A DNA stretch of 64,000 nt from CAYJBH01 sp964370825 (GCA_964370825.1 CAYJKY010000011.1:15143-79142), one strand, 5' to 3'. Positions 1-9,544 are shown, counted from the first letter of the stretch. Notes: a model not told the origin generated them from the letters alone. Program-made: numbers and translations.

Positions 1-1
1 C

Positions 2-1030
2 ACCTTTAATAATCTCGTCTACGGTATCTGCTTTACGGTGATGGGTTTGATTCTTCTTTTAAACATCCTGCTGAGAATTCGACGTATGATAAAACCAATA
101 CCTTCAACATATCCTCCACAGGATTTTTCCCCTGCCGAGCTTTATCATCTTCTGCGCAGCGAGCCGTCACGCCGTAGTGTGTTGAGTTCCTTCGTCTCGC
201 TCGCTATTAAAGGATACGTAAATATATCCTTTGATGACACCGGTTTGTTGATAACTAAAACTTTAAATCATGATTCCGACCTTCCTCCGTTACAGTGCGA
301 ATTAATGATGTCAGCATTTGCGGCACAGGAAGTATTTTTGTTAGATAAGGAAAGTCTTATTTCACTTACTAACGAATTCTCAAGGTCAGCACAACGCTCA
401 CTCGCGAAATCAGCCGAGCTTGAAAGTAGTGTGGTGTTTGGTCTTTGTATTTCCATGTTACTGCTACTTGGGGTGGTTGCGGGAATTTTAACCGGTCTTT
501 ACCACGGAATAGAAACCGGAATGACCTCTATGTTGATTGTAGCAACATCGGTTGGTGGTCCTTTTGCACTCGGAGGATTGATGATGCGCTCGGGATTTTC
601 CGCAATGCGTCAAAAAAGACCTGCAGTGATGTTTTTTATCGGACTTTCGATTATTGCCTTTGCGCTTTGTCTCGGTATCATGACATCATTGTCCGGAGTC
701 GACCCGATATTTGGTAGCATCGCCATGGCTGCGGTTGCGTTCCTTATGGTTTTTACTGCCTCGCTTCATCGTAGGAGCGGATATTCGACCGAAATAATGG
801 CACAGACAGAGGCTTTAAATAGGTTTATAGCGACTCCGGATAGAAATAGGTTAGCCGAACTTACTGCACAAGATTCGGATTATCTGCTTAATATTCTTCC
901 ACATGCAATCTGCTTTGGAAATGAACTACAGCTTATCAAAGCATTTGAGGAAAACGGGCTTCAAGTTCCACACGCCGAACAGCTTCCACCAATTAAAGAA
1001 CTGTGTGAATTACTGCCCGGCAACTCTTGA
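2..1030 (+). CDS. DUF2207-family membrane protein, C-terminal part (5' end outside window)
   Basis: The reading frame is open to base 2, so the N-terminus lies upstream of the window. After a short hydrophobic segment the protein carries the motif YPPQDFSPAELYHLL and then a helical stretch ending in IKGYVNI. This matches the cytoplasmic half of DUF2207 predicted membrane proteins, where a Pro-rich entry is followed by a winged-helix-like region. A pair of hydrophobic segments follows at about residues 135-160 and 185-235 of the visible part, and then a soluble tail. DUF2207 proteins normally have a signal peptide and an extracellular domain in front, which cannot be seen here. No molecular function is established for the family. 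The stop codon overlaps the promoter of the V-ATPase operon. Confidence 0.75.
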   Translation, partial: TFNNLVYGICFTVMGLILLLNILLRIRRMIKPIPSTYPPQDFSPAELYHLLRSEPSRRSVLSSFVSLAIKGYVNISFDDTGLLITKTLNHDSDLPPLQCELMMSAFAAQEVFLLDKESLISLTNEFSRSAQRSLAKSAELESSVVFGLCISMLLLLGVVAGILTGLYHGIETGMTSMLIVATSVGGPFALGGLMMRSGFSAMRQKRPAVMFFIGLSIIAFALCLGIMTSLSGVDPIFGSIAMAAVAFLMVFTASLHRRSGYSTEIMAQTEALNRFIATPDRNRLAELTAQDSDYLLNILPHAICFGNELQLIKAFEENGLQVPHAEQLPPIKELCELLPGNS

Positions 1031-1055
1031 CAGTTTGTCGGTATAGTTGTATACT
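1027..1055 (+). promoter_or_regulatory. SigA-type promoter of the V-ATPase operon
   Basis: TTGACA lies at 1027-1032 and TATACT at 1050-1055, separated by exactly 17 bases. The -35 box overlaps the stop codon of the upstream DUF2207 gene. Transcription would begin near 1062, which is after the upstream TTG at 1047. This supports the GTG at 1089 as the first real start of the operon. Confidence 0.75.
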
Positions 1056-1088
1056 AAAAGCAGTATAAAAGCTACTTTGGAGGTTTAT

Positions 1089-1406
1089 GTGGACAACATT
1101 GTCGAAAATATTTTAGCAATAGACAGAGCCGCCACCGAAATAATTAAAAAAGCCGAGTCCGCCAGACAACTTGTGTTGGAGGAGACTATCGTTGAGCGCA
1201 ACCGCCTTTTAGGGGAAGCAGAGGCTCGTTTAAACGAAAAAGTTGAGGAGTTTCGCTCCTCTGCTGATGAACAGCTGAAGGAAAAAATTAAGCTGATTGA
1301 GCAGGATTACATTGTAAAGCAGGAAAATTTAAAAAAGATTTTCGATGATAAAAGCGCATCTATCGAGGACGAAATAGTTAGTCGACTAATCGGTAGGGAG
1401 GAGTAG
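1089..1406 (+). CDS. V-type ATPase subunit G/H-like (peripheral stalk)
   Basis: This is a small charged protein of about 105 residues, almost entirely helical, with long heptad-like runs of Glu, Lys and Ala such as AESARQLVLEE. It ends in a short tail, SRLIGREE. It opens the V-ATPase operon, which fits the G/H subunit that pairs with subunit E to form the peripheral stalk. I place the start at GTG 1089, because GGAGG at 1079-1083 lies five bases upstream. An in-frame TTG at 1047 lies before the expected transcription start and has no ribosome binding site. Sequence conservation in this subunit is low, so the call depends largely on operon position and coiled-coil character. Confidence 0.75.
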   Translation: MDNIVENILAIDRAATEIIKKAESARQLVLEETIVERNRLLGEAEARLNEKVEEFRSSADEQLKEKIKLIEQDYIVKQENLKKIFDDKSASIEDEIVSRLIGREE

Positions 1407-1408
1407 CT

Positions 1409-2449
1409 ATGCCTCGTATTTCGGTAAATCCCGCAATTATTCCCAAGGCAAGAGGAATGTTCAGCGAACGAATAAGCAAGGAAAGTTATTCCGAGCTTTG
1501 CCGAAAGAGAACCGTTGCCGAGGTTGCAAGATATCTTAAAAACCACCCTTATTTTGAAAATAGTCTTGCATCTCTCTCCGACATGGATCCACACCGTGGA
1601 CAGATAGAGGAACTTTTACGTAAGGATATATATATTAAGTATGAGCGTCTTGCACACTATATCCCAAGAGCTGATAAGTTCGGAAGATTTTTTGTTTTAG
1701 AATGTGAAATTACCGAGCTGCTAACAGCCCTTACCATTATCTCTATAGAGGGAGATAAAAGATATATTTCAAGCCTGCCCTCCTTTCTAATTCAAAAGCT
1801 GAGCTTTGATTTGATGGAACTTGCAAAGGCCGTAGATTACGGCTCGATGCTAAAGGTTATAGCGCACACTCCCTATTATAAAATATTAAAAGAACTTTAT
1901 GACATGGAGCCGACACGCAGACTTCTTGCCGCTGAGGCAAGGCTGTGGAGCTATTATTACAAGACGGTATTAAAGGCGATAGACAGCGAAGTTCCCGCCG
2001 GTGAAAGGCGAGGAGTAAAGATACTGTTTTTGGAGGAGCTTGAGCTGACAAACATCAACATGTTGGTGAGGATAAAGAAATTTTTTATCGGTTCCTTTAC
2101 CCCGTCCGATATCCGAAAAATCTTAATCCCTTACCGCTACCTGCTCTCCAAACGACGGCTTAATGAGATGAGCGAGGCACAGGATTTTAACGAGCTGTGC
2201 GACATGATAGAAACCAGCATTATAGGAAGGCTGTACTCCGGCCCAAAATCACCGGATTTTCTTTTGTCTCAGCAAAGGCGCAGATATAAACGAGCACTTC
2301 ACCGCCTACATTTGACAACCTCTCCTTCGGTGTCACTCGCTGCATTTATCATACTTTCAAAGTTGGAGAGATTAAATATTGTTAACGTTATTGAGGGGGT
2401 TCGGTATAAGCTTCCTCCTACCGAAATAGAATCACTGCTTCGCAACTGA
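1409..2449 (+). CDS. ntpC: V-type ATPase subunit C (AC39 family)
   Basis: The 346-residue protein is predominantly helical and has the length of bacterial and archaeal V/A-ATPase subunit C. In the intact complex this subunit is the funnel-shaped connector between the central stalk (D-F) and the proteolipid ring. Recognisable features are the repeated helical pattern with LTALTIISIEGDKRY and the C-terminal Arg/Leu-rich segment YKRALHRLHL. It starts two bases after the previous stop, so the two genes are almost certainly co-translated. Its position directly before subunit I is consistent with a V1-V0 connector. The family is divergent, but the context leaves little doubt. Confidence 0.88.
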   Translation: MPRISVNPAIIPKARGMFSERISKESYSELCRKRTVAEVARYLKNHPYFENSLASLSDMDPHRGQIEELLRKDIYIKYERLAHYIPRADKFGRFFVLECEITELLTALTIISIEGDKRYISSLPSFLIQKLSFDLMELAKAVDYGSMLKVIAHTPYYKILKELYDMEPTRRLLAAEARLWSYYYKTVLKAIDSEVPAGERRGVKILFLEELELTNINMLVRIKKFFIGSFTPSDIRKILIPYRYLLSKRRLNEMSEAQDFNELCDMIETSIIGRLYSGPKSPDFLLSQQRRRYKRALHRLHLTTSPSVSLAAFIILSKLERLNIVNVIEGVRYKLPPTEIESLLRN

Positions 2450-2488
2450 CACTTACGATAAACAACCGATAAACGAGGATTAATTCTT

Positions 2489-4393
2489 ATGGCAACCGTT
2501 TTGATGAAACATGTCTATGTCTATGGTCCGGATGTAGAGCTACCGCGAACCCTTGCCGAGTTCTGTCGCCTTGGATGTTTTCATCCCGACCGTGCGGCAG
2601 GGGGAAACGATGGTGTTATCAATAAAAGCCCCTACCGAAAACCGCTTGCAAAACTTTTGACTATCTTTGAGGATATAGGAGAGGAGCCCGAACTTGACGT
2701 ATATGATGGGGGTTCTTTTAAGCTATCCGAGATTAATGAGCTTGTAAACGAGACATCCGACACCGTTACCGAAATTGCAATGCGTCGTAGCGAGCTGATA
2801 AACGAGATAGCCGAGTATGAGAGGGCAAAGATACAGCTTGGTCACATTATCAATATGGGCAGCAATTTTGATAGCATTTTTAAATGTAAATTTGTGAAGG
2901 TTAGGTTCGGTCGTCTACCCAAGGATAGTATTGTTAAGCTGGATTATTTTGAGGATCAGCCCTTTACATTCCAGCAGTATGATTTTGACGGGGAGTTTTA
3001 TTGGGGGGTATATTTTACCGATACACCGCACGCACCGGTCGTGGATAACATTTTTAAAGACCTGTATTTCGAGCGTATTCGTGTTCCGGACTTTGCTCAT
3101 GGCACGCCTAAGGATGCACTTGCAATATTTGAGATGTTTGAGCGGACACTGCAGGAGGAGCTCTTTGCCCTCCCCGAGATATTCGGACTTAAAAGTGAAA
3201 CGGTGGTACAGCTTAAAAAAATGGCTCAATATCTCTCCTACAACGAGCGATTGTACAGTTTAACTACGCTTGCAACACAGTTGGATGCCTCCTTTTATCT
3301 TTCCGGATACATTCCGCAGGAAAGCTATGCCGATGCTGAGGAGGCGATTGAAGACATAGACGGCGTAACCATGATAAGCCAAAAATCCCACGAAAATGAG
3401 CTGCAACCACCGACAAAACTAAAAAACAACAGGTTTGCAAAACCCTTCGAGTTTTTTGTGGATATGTACGGACTGCCGAAGTCCGGCGGGATTGACCCAA
3501 CCATGTTTGTTGCGATAACCTACACCATACTTTTTGGCATAATGTTTGCCGACCTCGGACAGGGAGTTGTGCTTGCGCTTGCAGGATTTTTGATAAAAAA
3601 GAAGATGGGACACTCTCTCGGAAGCATTTTAATTCGATGCGGCTTTTCCTCCATGGTTTTCGGAACGATATTTGGTAGCGTGTTTGGATTTGAAACGCTG
3701 TTTGACCCTATCTACCAACAGTTCGGAATGAGTGGAAAACCTATTCATGTTCTTTCCTCCGACTGGGCGGTGACCATACTTATCGTATCGGTTGCTATAG
3801 GTGTAGCCATGACGGTACTGGTTATGTTAATTTCACTCCTTGCGGCATACAAGGAAAAGCGATTTAAGCAACGAATTTTTTCACCGAGCGGAATTGCAGG
3901 CATCGTGTTTTACGTGACCGCCGTGATTATGGCACTTAATTCCTTGGTGCTCGGCGGAGTAATACCCGGACTGATAACGATACCGATACTAGTCATTAGC
4001 CTTTTGGCGGTAATGTTCTGTGAGCCTTTGACCCATATAATAGAAGGGCACAGCATATCCGATTTAAAGATGGGAGATGTCGTCACAGCGGCAATATTTG
4101 AAACATTTGAAACTCTGTTGTCCTATGTTTCTAATACCCTTTCCTACCTGCGTGTAGGTGGATTTGTTTTGGTTCATGCAGGAATGATGAGCGTTGTGTT
4201 TGCACTCGCAAACATGTCCGAGGTGGGCTTTATTCCGGTGGTAATTATAGGAAACATCTTTGTAATACTGATGGAGGGCTTAATAGCCGGTATTCAGGTT
4301 ATGAGACTCGAATATTACGAAATGTTTAACCGTTTCTATCTTGCGGGCGGAGTACCGTTTAAACCGTTAACACTAAACAACGAACAGCAGTAA
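2489..4393 (+). CDS. ntpI: V-type ATPase subunit I (membrane stator, a-subunit homologue)
   Basis: The 634-residue protein has a soluble N-terminal half with coiled coils (about residues 1-330). A membrane half follows, with roughly seven to eight hydrophobic segments. Diagnostic segments include LPKSGGIDPTMFVAITYTIL, the pattern GIMFADLGQG just after it, and the late helix SYVSNTLSYLRVGGFVLVHA. The conserved Arg in YLRVG is the residue that faces the rotor glutamate in this family. The protein forms the ion half-channels with the K ring and anchors the peripheral stalk. It lies directly upstream of the proteolipid gene, as in most bacterial V-ATPase operons. Confidence 0.95.
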   Translation: MATVLMKHVYVYGPDVELPRTLAEFCRLGCFHPDRAAGGNDGVINKSPYRKPLAKLLTIFEDIGEEPELDVYDGGSFKLSEINELVNETSDTVTEIAMRRSELINEIAEYERAKIQLGHIINMGSNFDSIFKCKFVKVRFGRLPKDSIVKLDYFEDQPFTFQQYDFDGEFYWGVYFTDTPHAPVVDNIFKDLYFERIRVPDFAHGTPKDALAIFEMFERTLQEELFALPEIFGLKSETVVQLKKMAQYLSYNERLYSLTTLATQLDASFYLSGYIPQESYADAEEAIEDIDGVTMISQKSHENELQPPTKLKNNRFAKPFEFFVDMYGLPKSGGIDPTMFVAITYTILFGIMFADLGQGVVLALAGFLIKKKMGHSLGSILIRCGFSSMVFGTIFGSVFGFETLFDPIYQQFGMSGKPIHVLSSDWAVTILIVSVAIGVAMTVLVMLISLLAAYKEKRFKQRIFSPSGIAGIVFYVTAVIMALNSLVLGGVIPGLITIPILVISLLAVMFCEPLTHIIEGHSISDLKMGDVVTAAIFETFETLLSYVSNTLSYLRVGGFVLVHAGMMSVVFALANMSEVGFIPVVIIGNIFVILMEGLIAGIQVMRLEYYEMFNRFYLAGGVPFKPLTLNNEQQ

Positions 4394-4413
4394 CAACAAG
4401 GAGACTCAGAATT

Positions 4414-4740
4414 ATGAAAAGCAAAAAGATTTTAAAGGTATTAATGCTTACAGCACTCAGCATTGCGGTTTTAACAGTGTCTGCGTTTGCCGAAACCGCC
4501 GCTACTGCCGAGGCCGCCGCCGCAGGAACAGCGGAAGGACTCGCCATGCTCGGTGCCGCACTCTCGACCGGACTTGCATGTATTGGTGCCGGAATATCGG
4601 TTGGTAATGCCTCCTCCGCCGCTATCGGCGCTCTCACCGAGGATCCCACCACCTTTGGTAAATCCCTAATATTTGTTGTTATGGGCGAAGGTATTGCTCT
4701 TTATGGTATGCTTATCTCCATACTTATACTGTTTTCATAA
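4414..4740 (+). CDS. ntpK: V-type ATPase subunit K (proteolipid), single-hairpin form
   Basis: The 108-residue protein has three hydrophobic stretches: a signal-like N-terminal one (about residues 7-26), a Gly/Ala-rich helix (about 42-73) and a second helix (about 83-107). The ion-carrying glutamate is Glu92 in GEGIALYG. The protein is half the size of the duplicated K subunit of Enterococcus hirae, so each rotor hairpin would carry one glutamate. The residues after Glu92 are Gly and Ile rather than the Ser/Thr that help bind sodium in well-known Na+ rings. Asn65 sits where those rings have Gln. Whether this enzyme moves H+ or Na+ is therefore open. The N-terminal extension looks like a cleavable signal peptide ending near AFA. 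Confidence 0.93.
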   Translation: MKSKKILKVLMLTALSIAVLTVSAFAETAATAEAAAAGTAEGLAMLGAALSTGLACIGAGISVGNASSAAIGALTEDPTTFGKSLIFVVMGEGIALYGMLISILILFS

Positions 4741-4760
4741 TCGTTAGATTACCATTTATT

Positions 4761-5069
4761 ATGAAATATTTTCTTATCAGTGATAACGTTGACACCCTGA
4801 CAGGTCTCAGGCTTGCAGGAGTTGAAGGCGTGGTAGTCCATAGCAGTGAGGAGGTGTCAAAGGCGTTGAACGATGCCTTTGCGCGTTCCGATATCGGGCT
4901 TATTATGATAACAGGTCTTCTGGTGGAACAAAACCGAGACCTTGTGTTCGATTATAAGCTTAACCGCAAAAGTCCGCTTATAGTGGAGATACCCGATCGT
5001 CACCACGGCAATGAGGCAGGTGAGGCGATAAAGCGGTATATTTATGAAGTTGTAGGTATTAAGGTATAG
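4761..5069 (+). CDS. ntpG: V-type ATPase subunit F (central stalk)
   Basis: This compact 102-residue protein starts with the beta strand MKYFLISD and continues as an alternating alpha/beta fold with DIGLIMITGLL and SPLIVEIPD. These are the hallmarks of the F subunit (NtpG in E. hirae), which forms the rotating central stalk with subunit D. The gene sits between the proteolipid and subunit E, 20 bases after the proteolipid stop. Its length is normal for the family. Confidence 0.92.
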   Translation: MKYFLISDNVDTLTGLRLAGVEGVVVHSSEEVSKALNDAFARSDIGLIMITGLLVEQNRDLVFDYKLNRKSPLIVEIPDRHHGNEAGEAIKRYIYEVVGIKV

Positions 5070-5071
5070 GT

Positions 5072-5668
5072 ATGCAAAATGTATATAATAGCGGTGCCGG
5101 TTCAAAGTTTGAGCAATCGGTTTTAGCAGCCGCAGAAAAAAATGCCAAGGAGATTATGCTCAAGGCACAAAAATACCGTAGCGATACCCTGAGGGGTATT
5201 AACATGGTGCAGGCCTCTGAGCTTAACCGCCGTTGTGAGGCAATTAAGGAAAAAAACGAGCATCGGCTCGCAAAGGAGGAGCAGGACATGCGCCGAGCGT
5301 TGCTGCTGAGTCGTGACGAGCTGACCGGCGAGATGTTTAAGCGTATTGAAGTACGTCTTATCGAGCAGTCCGAAACCAATGTTTTTCGTAAAAACATGTC
5401 AAGAAAGCTAACCGGACTAAACGACAAAATCTATAAGGCGGCAGATTTCGGACATGTTACACAGCTACTTGTACGGGAGTCTGACAAGGACTTTTTTGCA
5501 AAAATTCTAAGCGACGATAATCCTCTTGAAATAGTTACATCTCCCGAGATTCGACTCGGAGGGTTTATTCTGAGGTTAGATCGCCTGTTGTTCGATTATA
5601 CGCTGGACAGCTCGTTAGAGCGTGCCAAGGAAGATTTTTATTTAAACACTGATTTTGTGATAGAGTAA
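5072..5668 (+). CDS. ntpE: V-type ATPase subunit E (peripheral stalk)
   Basis: The 198-residue protein has a long N-terminal helix rich in Lys, Glu and Ala (about residues 10-90), as expected for a stalk coiled coil. A small C-terminal globular part contains SPEIRLGGFILRLDRLLFDYTL. The GG(F/L)xL-xxDxxxxxDxTL pattern is typical of V-ATPase subunit E. It would pair with the G/H subunit encoded at the start of the operon. The start codon lies two bases after subunit F, so the two genes are translationally coupled. Confidence 0.88.
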   Translation: MQNVYNSGAGSKFEQSVLAAAEKNAKEIMLKAQKYRSDTLRGINMVQASELNRRCEAIKEKNEHRLAKEEQDMRRALLLSRDELTGEMFKRIEVRLIEQSETNVFRKNMSRKLTGLNDKIYKAADFGHVTQLLVRESDKDFFAKILSDDNPLEIVTSPEIRLGGFILRLDRLLFDYTLDSSLERAKEDFYLNTDFVIE

Positions 5669-5680
5669 GGTGGGGGTGCT

Positions 5681-7441
5681 ATGAAAGATACTGTTTATTC
5701 GGTAAACGGGCCGGTTGTAACCGTTCCGGGCAGTGATACCTTCAGCATGTTAGAGCGTGTTGAGGTTGGTAACGCCGGTCTGGTAGGCGAGGTTATCACC
5801 GTTACCGATAACCGCACCACCATTCAGGTATACGAGAGTACCGCCGGAATGAAGGTGGGAGAGCCGGTTGTCGGCACCAAGGCTCCGCTATCCGCCGAGC
5901 TGGGCCCCGGACTTATATCCAATATATTTGACGGAATACTCCGTCCACTACCACAGCTCGAAAAGCTTAGCGGTAGCTTTATCTCTACCGGTATTTCGGC
6001 AGTAAGCCTTGACAGGGAACGCCGCTTTGATGTTACCATGAAGATATCCGACGGAGATTCGGTTAGGGGTGGAACAGTATTTGCCACCTGCCCCGAAACA
6101 CCGGCAATAGTACACCGAAGCATGGTGCCTCCGGCTCTTAGCGGTACGGTGTCCGAGGTTGTTAAGGATGGTAGCTACACCGTTGATGATGTGCTGTGTG
6201 TACTCACCGACGCCGATGGTGTAAAACATGACCTGACGCTAAAGCAGTACTGGCCGATAAGAAGACCTCGTCCGACCGAAAAGAGGGAGAATATTTCAAG
6301 ACCTCTCATAACCGGTCAAAGGGTTGTGGATTCGCTTTTCCCGATAGCAAAGGGCGGAACTGCGGCAATCCCCGGTGGATTCGGCACCGGTAAAACAATG
6401 ACACAGCATCAGCTTGCAAAGTGGTGTGATGCCGATATTATTGTATATATCGGTTGTGGCGAGAGGGGCAACGAGATGACCCAGGTTTTGGAGGAGTTCA
6501 GCGAACTGATCGACCCAAAAACAGGACGACCGATGACCGATAGAACAATACTTATTGCTAACACCTCCAACATGCCGGTTGCGGCACGTGAGGCATCGAT
6601 ATACACAGGTGTTACGCTGGCGGAATACTACCGTGACATGGGCTATGATGTTGCCATGATGGCAGACTCCACCAGCCGTTGGGCAGAGGCTCTACGTGAG
6701 ATTTCCGGTCGCCTTGAGGAGATGCCGGCGGAGGAAGGATATCCCGCCTACCTACCCTCGCGACTTGCCGAGTTTTATGAGAGGGCAGGCTGTTGTAAAA
6801 CCCTCGGTGGTGACAACGGAAGTATCACCATTATCGGTGCTGTATCGCCTCAGGGTAACGACTTTTCGGAGCCGGTAACACAAAACACCAAACGTTTTGT
6901 ACGTTGTTTCCTTGCACTTGATAAATCCCTTGCATACGCAAGGCACTATCCGGCTATAAACTGGAACGACTCCTATAGCGAGTATTATGTCGATCTTAAC
7001 AGCTATTACATTAACGAGATTGGTGAGGATTTTACCGAACTGCGTACTCGAATGGTGGCACTTCTCGGCGAGGAGAGCAAGCTTATGGAGATAGTGAAGT
7101 TGGTGGGTAGCGATGTTCTGCCGGACAGCCAAAAGGTCACGCTTGAGGTCTCCTCTGCTATCCGTACCGGCTTTTTACAGCAGAATGCATACCACAAGGA
7201 TGATACATATGTACCGCTCGTAAAACAGCGCAGAATGATGCAGGTAATTATACATCTCTATGACTGCGCCTGTGAGCTGGTGGAGGAAAATATACCCTTC
7301 AGCGAGCTCAGAGACAGTGGAATTTTTGATAAAATCAATCGCATAAAGTACGATGTGCCTAACGACAACATAGAACTTCTCGACGGCTACATAGACGAAA
7401 TAGACGAGATAGTTGTGAGACTTAAAACGTCGGTAAGATAA
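5681..7441 (+). CDS. ntpA: V-type ATPase catalytic subunit A
   Basis: The 586-residue protein is the nucleotide-hydrolysing subunit of the V1 head. The P-loop is GGFGTGKT at about residues 231-238, slightly changed from the more common GAFGxGKT. It is followed by the family signature IGCGERGNEM and by MADSTSRWAEALREISGRLEE, the conserved catalytic-interface region. The N-terminal beta-barrel and the 90-residue non-homologous insert typical of A subunits (IFDGILRPL onward) are both present. The start is ATG with GGTGGGG about six bases upstream. ATP hydrolysis or synthesis would be coupled to ion movement through subunits I and K. Confidence 0.97.
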   Translation: MKDTVYSVNGPVVTVPGSDTFSMLERVEVGNAGLVGEVITVTDNRTTIQVYESTAGMKVGEPVVGTKAPLSAELGPGLISNIFDGILRPLPQLEKLSGSFISTGISAVSLDRERRFDVTMKISDGDSVRGGTVFATCPETPAIVHRSMVPPALSGTVSEVVKDGSYTVDDVLCVLTDADGVKHDLTLKQYWPIRRPRPTEKRENISRPLITGQRVVDSLFPIAKGGTAAIPGGFGTGKTMTQHQLAKWCDADIIVYIGCGERGNEMTQVLEEFSELIDPKTGRPMTDRTILIANTSNMPVAAREASIYTGVTLAEYYRDMGYDVAMMADSTSRWAEALREISGRLEEMPAEEGYPAYLPSRLAEFYERAGCCKTLGGDNGSITIIGAVSPQGNDFSEPVTQNTKRFVRCFLALDKSLAYARHYPAINWNDSYSEYYVDLNSYYINEIGEDFTELRTRMVALLGEESKLMEIVKLVGSDVLPDSQKVTLEVSSAIRTGFLQQNAYHKDDTYVPLVKQRRMMQVIIHLYDCACELVEENIPFSELRDSGIFDKINRIKYDVPNDNIELLDGYIDEIDEIVVRLKTSVR

Positions 7442-7520
7442 AAAGAATTTCTGCCGATAAGATGTGTTGAAGCTTAGTAAAAGGACTATAAATATCGATT
7501 AGCGAAAGGAAGGGTATATT

Positions 7521-8897
7521 TTGATTGAATATGTCGGCCTAAATGAACTTTCGGGCCCGATAGTGGTGCTGGACGGTGTCAGCGGTGCATCCTTTGAGGA
7601 ACTGGTGGAAATTCGCACCGGTAGGGATGAGGTTCGGCTTGGGCGTGTTGTGGCATTAGAGGGTGAACGTGCCGTGGTTCAGGTGTTTTCCGGAACATCC
7701 GGCATGGGACTTAGCGGTTCACGAACAAGATTTACCGGGCATCCGCTCGAAATTCAACTCTCGCCCGAGATGGTGGGAAGAATATTCAGCGGTGCCGGTA
7801 AACCTATAGATGGCCTCGGACCAATATTCGGCGGAACTCCTGCCGACATAAATGGCAGCCCTATAAACCCTGTTAGCCGTGCCTACCCCTCCAACACCAT
7901 AACCACCGGTGTTACCGGAATAGACACGCTGATGACTCTTATACGTGGGCAGAAACTTCCGATATTTTCCGGAAGCGGAATGAAACATAATGATCTCGCG
8001 GCACAGGTTGTGCGACAGGCAAGAATTGAGGGACAGGGTAAAGGCGATTTTGCAGTTGTTTTCTGTGCAATGGGTGTTACAAACGACATTGCAGAGTTTT
8101 TCCGCCGTAGCTTTGAGGAGTCTGGTGCGCTTTCACGCGTGACCATGTTTATTAACCTCTCGAGCGACCCGATAATCGAACGTATACTCACGCCACGCTG
8201 TGCACTCACGGCGGCAGAGTACATGGCATTCGAGCTTGGTATGCATATCCTTGTTGTCCTTACCGACGTCACCAGCTATTGCGAGGCTCTTCGTGAGTTT
8301 AGTAGCAGTAAGGGTGAAATTCCGGGACGTAAGGGATACCCAGGATATCTATACTCCGACCTCGCCTCACTGTACGAAAGAGCGGGATGTATAAAGGGCA
8401 GTGAGGGAAGTGTTACCCAGCTACCGATTTTGACCATGCCTAACGACGATATTACCCACCCGATACCCGACCTTACCGGCTACATCACCGAGGGACAGAT
8501 TGTTCTGGATAGATACCTTGACCAGACCGGAATATATCCTCCACTCTCGGTACTGCCATCGCTGTCACGACTGATGAAGGACGGCATCGGCGAAGGTTTT
8601 ACACGTGAGGATCATCCCGAGCTTGCAAACCAGCTGTTCGCCTGTTATGCTAAGGTTGCTGATGCAAGGGGGCTTGCTTCGGTTATCGGTGAGGAGGAAT
8701 TATCTCCGATAGACAAGAGTTATCTCGACTTCGGTCGTAGGTTTGAAAAGGAATTTTTGGGACAGGACAGCTATGAAAACCGTAGCATAGTAGAAAGTCT
8801 TGAGGTCGGCTGGGATCTTTTATCCATACTCCCGAGAGAGGAGCTGACAAGAATCAGCGGAAATACATTGGATAAACACCACAGATATAACGGCTAA
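7521..8897 (+). CDS. ntpB: V-type ATPase subunit B (non-catalytic nucleotide-binding)
   Basis: The 458-residue protein alternates with subunit A in the V1 hexamer. It has the expected IPIFSGSGMKHNDLA-type region in the form LPIFSGSGMKHNDLAAQV, where the P-loop is degenerate as in all B subunits. It also has MTNDI-like and SSSKGEIPGRKGYPGYLYSD segments. I use the TTG at 7521 as the start because AAAGGAAGG lies about eight bases upstream and no in-frame ATG is near. A gap of about 79 bases separates it from subunit A, the largest gap in the operon. I see no hairpin or promoter there. Confidence 0.96.
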   Translation: MIEYVGLNELSGPIVVLDGVSGASFEELVEIRTGRDEVRLGRVVALEGERAVVQVFSGTSGMGLSGSRTRFTGHPLEIQLSPEMVGRIFSGAGKPIDGLGPIFGGTPADINGSPINPVSRAYPSNTITTGVTGIDTLMTLIRGQKLPIFSGSGMKHNDLAAQVVRQARIEGQGKGDFAVVFCAMGVTNDIAEFFRRSFEESGALSRVTMFINLSSDPIIERILTPRCALTAAEYMAFELGMHILVVLTDVTSYCEALREFSSSKGEIPGRKGYPGYLYSDLASLYERAGCIKGSEGSVTQLPILTMPNDDITHPIPDLTGYITEGQIVLDRYLDQTGIYPPLSVLPSLSRLMKDGIGEGFTREDHPELANQLFACYAKVADARGLASVIGEEELSPIDKSYLDFGRRFEKEFLGQDSYENRSIVESLEVGWDLLSILPREELTRISGNTLDKHHRYNG

Positions 8898-8932
8898 AGG
8901 CAAATAGTGAAGGACTGAAAGGAGGTTAGGTC

Positions 8933-9544
8933 ATGGCGCAGGACATTTTCCCCACTAAGGGAAATTTGATTATGCTAAAAAAGAATCTTTCCCTTGCAAA
9001 GCTCGGCTTTGACCTACTTGATCGTAAACGAAATGTATTGATGCGTGAGATGATGAAGCGTATCGAGGAGGTTGCGATAATCGAGGCGGACATAAGCACC
9101 ACCTTTGTCGAGGCATATGCCGCACTGCAACGTGCAAATGTTATGCACGGAATAGATGGATTAACGCTTGACTATGTTCCGATAGACGATGGGTTTCGGC
9201 AAAGCAGTCATGGTATAATGGGGGTGGATCTTCCCACCACCTATAACGAGCCGGAACCACTTATCCCCTATTATGGGTTCCATGGCACAAGCCAGGAGCT
9301 GGACAATGCTTTTTGTAGCTTTAACCGTGTTAAAGAGTTGTCGGCGAAGCTCGCCGGAATAGACAACAGCGTTTACCGCCTTGCAGTTGCAATAAGAAAG
9401 ACAAAACGCCGAGCTAACATGCTCGACAATGTTATGATACCGAAGTTCGACAGTAATATACGCTTTATCCAAGGCGTGCTGGAAGAACGTGAAAGGGAGG
9501 AGTTTTCTCGTTTAAAGGTTATTAAACGAAAAAAAAGCAGTTAA
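8933..9544 (+). CDS. ntpD: V-type ATPase subunit D (central rotor shaft)
   Basis: The 203-residue protein has the classical start IFPTKGNLIMLKKNLSLAKLGFDLLDRKRNVLM. This region forms the long antiparallel coiled-coil shaft inside the A3B3 head. The C-terminal helix ends in KTKRRANMLDNVMIPKF followed by a basic tail, also standard for subunit D. It is preceded by AAAGGAGG at 8919-8926. It is the last recognisable ATPase gene; smc starts 32 bases later on the same strand, so read-through is possible. Confidence 0.95.
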   Translation: MAQDIFPTKGNLIMLKKNLSLAKLGFDLLDRKRNVLMREMMKRIEEVAIIEADISTTFVEAYAALQRANVMHGIDGLTLDYVPIDDGFRQSSHGIMGVDLPTTYNEPEPLIPYYGFHGTSQELDNAFCSFNRVKELSAKLAGIDNSVYRLAVAIRKTKRRANMLDNVMIPKFDSNIRFIQGVLEEREREEFSRLKVIKRKKSS

